DNA from: Eutrigla gurnardus
Lineage: Eukaryota; Chordata; Actinopteri; Perciformes; Triglidae
NCBI GenBank assembly: GCA_963514095.1
Contig: CAUPSS010000009.1
Coordinates: 806,001 to 870,000 of the forward strand
Direction: 5' to 3'
DNA length: 64,000 nucleotides
The position numbers and the translations under genes are program-made. The notes beneath the pieces are model-generated. The model saw only the letters and a list, made by a program, of their open reading frames with translations. It did not search any database and was not told where the DNA came from. Of the stretch, positions 60,971 to 64,000 are shown one piece after another. Every line of letters begins with the position of its first letter. Position 1 is the first letter of the stretch.

Positions 60971-61640
60971 CATGTCCCCCTGTGATAGACTGGTTACCTG
61001 TCGGTCTCTACATGTCTCCCTGTGATAGACAGGTTACCTGTCTGTCTCTACATGTCTCCCTGTGATAGACTGGTTACCTGTCTGTCTCCACATGTCTCCA
61101 TGTGATAGACTGGTTACCTGTCTGTCTCTACATGTCAGCCCTATGATAGACTGGTTACCTGTCGGTCTCTACATGTCCCCCTGTGATAGACTGGTTACCT
61201 GTCGGTCTCTACATGTCTCCCTGTGATAGACTGGTTACCTGTCTGTCTCTACATGTCTCCCTGTGATAGACTGGTTACCTGTCTGTCTCCACATGTCTCC
61301 ATGTGATAGACTGGTTACCTGTCTGTCTCTACATGTCCCCCTGTGATAGACTGGTTACCTGTCGGTCTCTACATGTCTCCCTGTGATAGACTGGTTACCT
61401 GTGTGTCTCTACATGTCTCCCTGTGATAGACTGGTTACGTGTCTGTCTCCACATGTCTCCATGTGATAGACTGGTTACCTGTCTGTCTCTACATGTCAGC
61501 CCTATGATAGACTGGTTACCTGTCTGTCTCTACATGTCAGCCCTGTGATAGACTGGTCACCTGTCTGTCTCTACATGTCAGCCTGTGATAGACTGGTCAC
61601 CTGTCTGTCTCTACATGTCAGCCTGTGATAGACTGGTTAC
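60970..61640. repeat. Scrambled zone of short overlapping duplications
   Basis: CCCCCTG units at 60,974, 61,175 and 61,335 are 201 and 160 bp apart, each followed by TCGGTC, two TCTCCCTG units and CTCCACATG. At 61,141-61,200 two TCGGTC units occur nearly back to back, and two CAGCCTG/GGTCACC units adjoin near 61,561-61,640. A private GTGTGTCTC change lies near 61,401. The pattern suggests several overlapping short duplications and deletions. Confidence 0.78.
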
Positions 61641-61730
61641 CTGTCTGTCTCTACATGTCTCCCTGTGATAGACTGGTTACCTGTCTGTCTCTACATGTCT
61701 CCCTGTGATAGACTGGTTACCTGTCTGTCT

Positions 61731-64000
61731 CTACATGTCGGCCCTGTGATAGACTGGTTACCTGTCTGTCTCTACATGTCAGCCCTGTGATAGACTGGTT
61801 GCCTGTCTGTCTCTACATGTCAGCCCTGTGATAGACTGGTTACCTGTCTGTCTCTACATGTCTCCCTGTGATAGACTGGTTACCTGTCAGTCTCTACATG
61901 TTCCCCTGTGATAGACTGGTTACCTGTCTGTCTCTACATGTCTCCCTGTGATAGACTGGTTACCTGTCTGTCTCTACATGTCAGCCCTGTGATAGACTGG
62001 TCACCTGTCTGTCTCTACATGTCAGCCTGTGATAGACTGGTTACCTGTCTGTCTCTACATGTCAGCCCTGTGATAGACTGGTCACCTGTCTCTCTCTACA
62101 TGTCAGCCCTGTGATAGACTGGTCACCTGTCTGTCTTTACATGTCTCCCTGTGATAGACTGGTTACCTGTCTGTCTCTACATGTCTCCCTGTGATAGACT
62201 GGTTACCTGTCTGTCTCTACATGTCAGCCCTGTGATAGACTGGTTACCTGTCTGTCTCTACATGTCCCCCTGTGATAGACTGGTTACCTGTCGGTCTCTA
62301 CATGTCTCCCTGTGATAGACTGGTTACCTGTCTGTCTCTACATGTCTCCCTGTGATAGACTGGTTACGTCTCTGTCTCCACATGTCTCCATGTGATAGAC
62401 TGGTTACCTGTCTGTCTCTACATGTCAGCCCTATGATAGACTGGTTACCTGTCTGTCTCTACATGTCAGCCCTGTGATAGACTGGTTACCTGTCTGTCTC
62501 TACATGTCAGCCATGTGATAGACTGGTTACCTGTCTGTCTGTACATGTCTCCCTGTGATAGACTGGTTACCTGTCTGTCTCTACATGTCTCCCTGTGATA
62601 GACTGGTTACCTGTCTGTCTCTACATGTCAGCCCTGTGATAGACTGGTTACCTGTCTGTCTCTACATGTCTCCCTGTGATAGACTGGTTACCTGTCTGTC
62701 TCTACATGTCTCCCTGTGATAGACTGGTCACCTGTCTGTCTCTACATGTCTCCCTGTGATAGACTGGTTACCTGTCTGTCTTTACATGTCTCCCTGTGAT
62801 AGACTGGTTACCTGTCTGTCTCTACATGTCTCCCTGTGATAGACTGGTTACCTGTCTGTCTCTACATGTCTCCCTGTGATAGACTGGTTACCTGTCTGTC
62901 TCTACATGTCCCCTTGTGATAGACTGGTTACCTGTCTGTCTCTACATGTCTCCCTGTGATAGACTGGTTACCTGTCTGTCTCTACATGTCTCCCTGTGAT
63001 AGACTGGTTACCTGTCTGTCTCTACATGTCCCCCTGTGATAGACTGGTTACCTGTCTGTCTCTACATGTCTCCCTGTGATAGACTGGTTACCTGTCTGTC
63101 TCTACATGTCGGCCCCATGATAGACTGGTTACCTGTCTGTCTCTACATGTCTCCCTGTGATAGACTGGTTACCTGTCTGTCTCTACATGTCTCCCTGTGA
63201 TAGACTGGTTACCTGTCTGTCTCTACATGTCGGCCCTGTGATAGACTGGTTACCTGTCTGTCTCTACATGTCAGCCCTGTGATAGACTGGTTGCCTGTCT
63301 GTCTCTACATGTCAGCCCTGTGATAGACTGGTTACCTGTCTGTCTCTACATGTCTCCCTGTGATAGACTGGTTACCTGTCTGTCTCTACATGTCTCCCTG
63401 TGATAGACTGGTTACCTGTCTGTCTCTACATGTCAGCCCTGTGATAGACTGGTCACCTGTCTCTCTCTACATGTCAGCCCTGTGATAGACTGGTCACCTG
63501 TCTGTCTCTACATGTCAGCCCTGTGATAGACTGGTTACCTGTCTGTCTCTACATGTCTCCCTGTGATAGACTGGTTACCTGTCTGTCTCTACATGTCCCC
63601 CTGTGAAAGACTGGTTACCTGTCGGTCTCTACATGTCTCCCTGTGATAGACTGGTTACCTGTCTGTCTCTACATGTCTCCCTGTGATAGACTGGTTACCT
63701 GTCTGTCTCTACATGTCCCCCTGTGATAGACTGGTTACCTGTCTGTCTCTACATGTCTCCCTGTGATAGACTGGTCACCTGTCTGTCTCTACATGTCTCC
63801 CTGTGATAGACTGGTTACCTGTCTGTCTTTACATGTCTCCCTGTGATAGACTGGTTACCTGTCTGTCTCTCCATGTCTCCCTGTGATAGACTGGTTACCT
63901 GTCTGTCTCTACATGTCTCCCTGTGATAGACTGGTTACCTGTCTGTCTCTACATGTCTCCCTGTGATAGACTGGTCACCTGTCTGTCTCTACATGTCTCC
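61731..64000. repeat. Long-range block at offset 7,931, copy 2, cut by the window end
   Basis: Partner of 53,800-56,069, sharing GTTCCCCTG (61,900), GGTTACGTC (62,362), CAGCCATG (62,506) and CCCCTTG (62,908). GTGAAAGAC is at 63,603. It is still in register with its partner at the last base of the window, so the block continues downstream. Confidence 0.88.

Larger units (their letters stand above)
1..64000. repeat. 40/41-bp tandem satellite array filling the window
   Basis: Seen: the window opens exactly at a unit start and ends inside a unit, and every stretch I read is the same unit, always in the same orientation. Order within the unit: GGTTACC, CTGTCTGTCTCT, ACATGT, a variable box, TGATAGACT. 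The variable box sets the length: TCTCCCTG or CCCCCTG gives 40 bp, CAGCCCTG or CGGCCC-type boxes give 41 bp. The consensus has about 47% GC, 65% pyrimidine on this strand and no CpG. About 1,590 units is my estimate from a mean of 40.3 bp. No stretch over 300 bases holds anything else: no genes, RNA genes, promoters or mobile elements. Known: arrays of this kind are typical of eukaryotic heterochromatin, subtelomeres or large minisatellite loci. Function, if any, cannot be read from the sequence. Both flanks lie outside the window, so the true array length is unknown. Confidence 0.98.

Noticed and set aside
1882..62114. Sixteen 68-codon open frames as protein-coding genes
   Set aside because: All start at GTG inside the satellite unit, have no distinct upstream signal, encode only the translated unit, and end by phase change. 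A 40-bp unit is not a multiple of three, and TGATAG closes one phase in nearly every unit.
1..64000. CRISPR array
   Set aside because: The 40/41-bp repeats adjoin directly with no unique spacers, and there are no cas genes in the window.
1..64000. Exon of a repeat protein (mucin- or silk-like)
   Set aside because: Length differences of 40 versus 41 bp break any frame. Stops occur in all frames on the top strand, and on the other strand TAG and TAA arise from ACATGTAGAG and GGTAAC.
1..64000. Telomeric or alpha-satellite/CENP-B-box sequence
   Set aside because: No TTAGGG-type runs, no 171-bp period, and no TTCG plus CGGG arrangement in the unit. A centromeric role for this different satellite cannot be judged from sequence.
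1..64000. Prokaryotic iterons or a plasmid origin
   Set aside because: About 1,590 copies with nested kilobase HORs and no genes at all is far beyond any iteron cluster.
1..64000. Simple CTGT microsatellite
   Set aside because: The CTGTCTGTCTCT tract is only part of each 40-bp unit and never expands on its own.
1..64000. Inverted repeats, hairpins or RNA genes in the unit
   Set aside because: Only the 6-bp ACATGT palindrome and the near-palindrome GGTTACC were seen; no stem long enough for a structured RNA, and nothing resembling tRNA or rRNA.
1..64000. The HOR pattern as an assembly artefact
   Set aside because: Not fully excludable, but copies carry private substitutions, whole-unit indels and a unique junction, which simple duplication of reads would not give. 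Raw long reads would settle it.

Overview
The whole 64,000-base window is one uninterrupted head-to-tail satellite (minisatellite-class) array. The basic unit is 40 or 41 bp, and I estimate about 1,590 units. Every unit I read is in the same orientation. I found no unique sequence, gene, RNA gene, transposon or CRISPR array. Such an array points to a eukaryotic nuclear genome. The consensus unit contains no CpG, and rarer CpG-bearing variants sit beside their TpG and CpA derivatives, which suggests a CpG-methylating (vertebrate-like) germline. That is inference; nothing in the window identifies a species or chromosome.

Unit anatomy, in order: GGTTACC box, CTGTCTGTCTCT tract, ACATGT palindrome, a variable box (TCTCCCTG, CCCCCTG, CAGCCCTG, CGGCCCTG, CGGCCCCG, CGGCCCCATG, CAGCCCTATG, TCTCCATG), then the TGATAGACT box. 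Units with TCTCCCTG or CCCCCTG are 40 bp; those with CAGCCCTG or CGGCCC-type boxes are 41 bp. Further point variants (GGTCACC, GGTTGCC, GTTAACT, TCGGTC, TCAGTC, CTGTACATG, CTTTACATG, CTCCACATG, CTCTAAATG, GTGAAAGAC) act as barcodes.

Reading the barcodes shows nested higher-order repeats (HORs). 1-8,987: three copies of a 2,821-bp unit, the middle one enlarged to 3,345 bp by a 524-bp duplication. 8.2-9.5, 13.9-15.1 and 17.9-19.9 kb: a 686-bp module in tandem. 11.9-19.2 kb: a 3,873-bp block pair. 19.7-24.4 kb: a block pair 3,468 bp apart. 24.5-28.7 kb: a 2,009-bp tandem marked by the only 35-bp unit. 28.5-32.2 kb: an 1,814/1,854-bp tandem. 30.3-52.5 kb: a super-repeat of about 4.2-5.4 kb in five successive versions, with embedded tandems of 1,734, 1,126, 885, 1,371, 4,271 and 1,127 bp. 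53.8-64 kb: a 7,931-bp recurrence enclosing 1,247- and 2,214-bp duplications and a patchwork of 121-, 161-, 201- and 283-bp duplications.

Differences in length between HOR copies are whole units (40, 80, 160, 161, 244 bp), so the array evolves by in-register gain and loss of units. The recurring 68-codon open frames are a by-product of alternating 40- and 41-bp units and are not annotated as genes. I see no previously undescribed functional system here; the interest lies in the nested HOR architecture.
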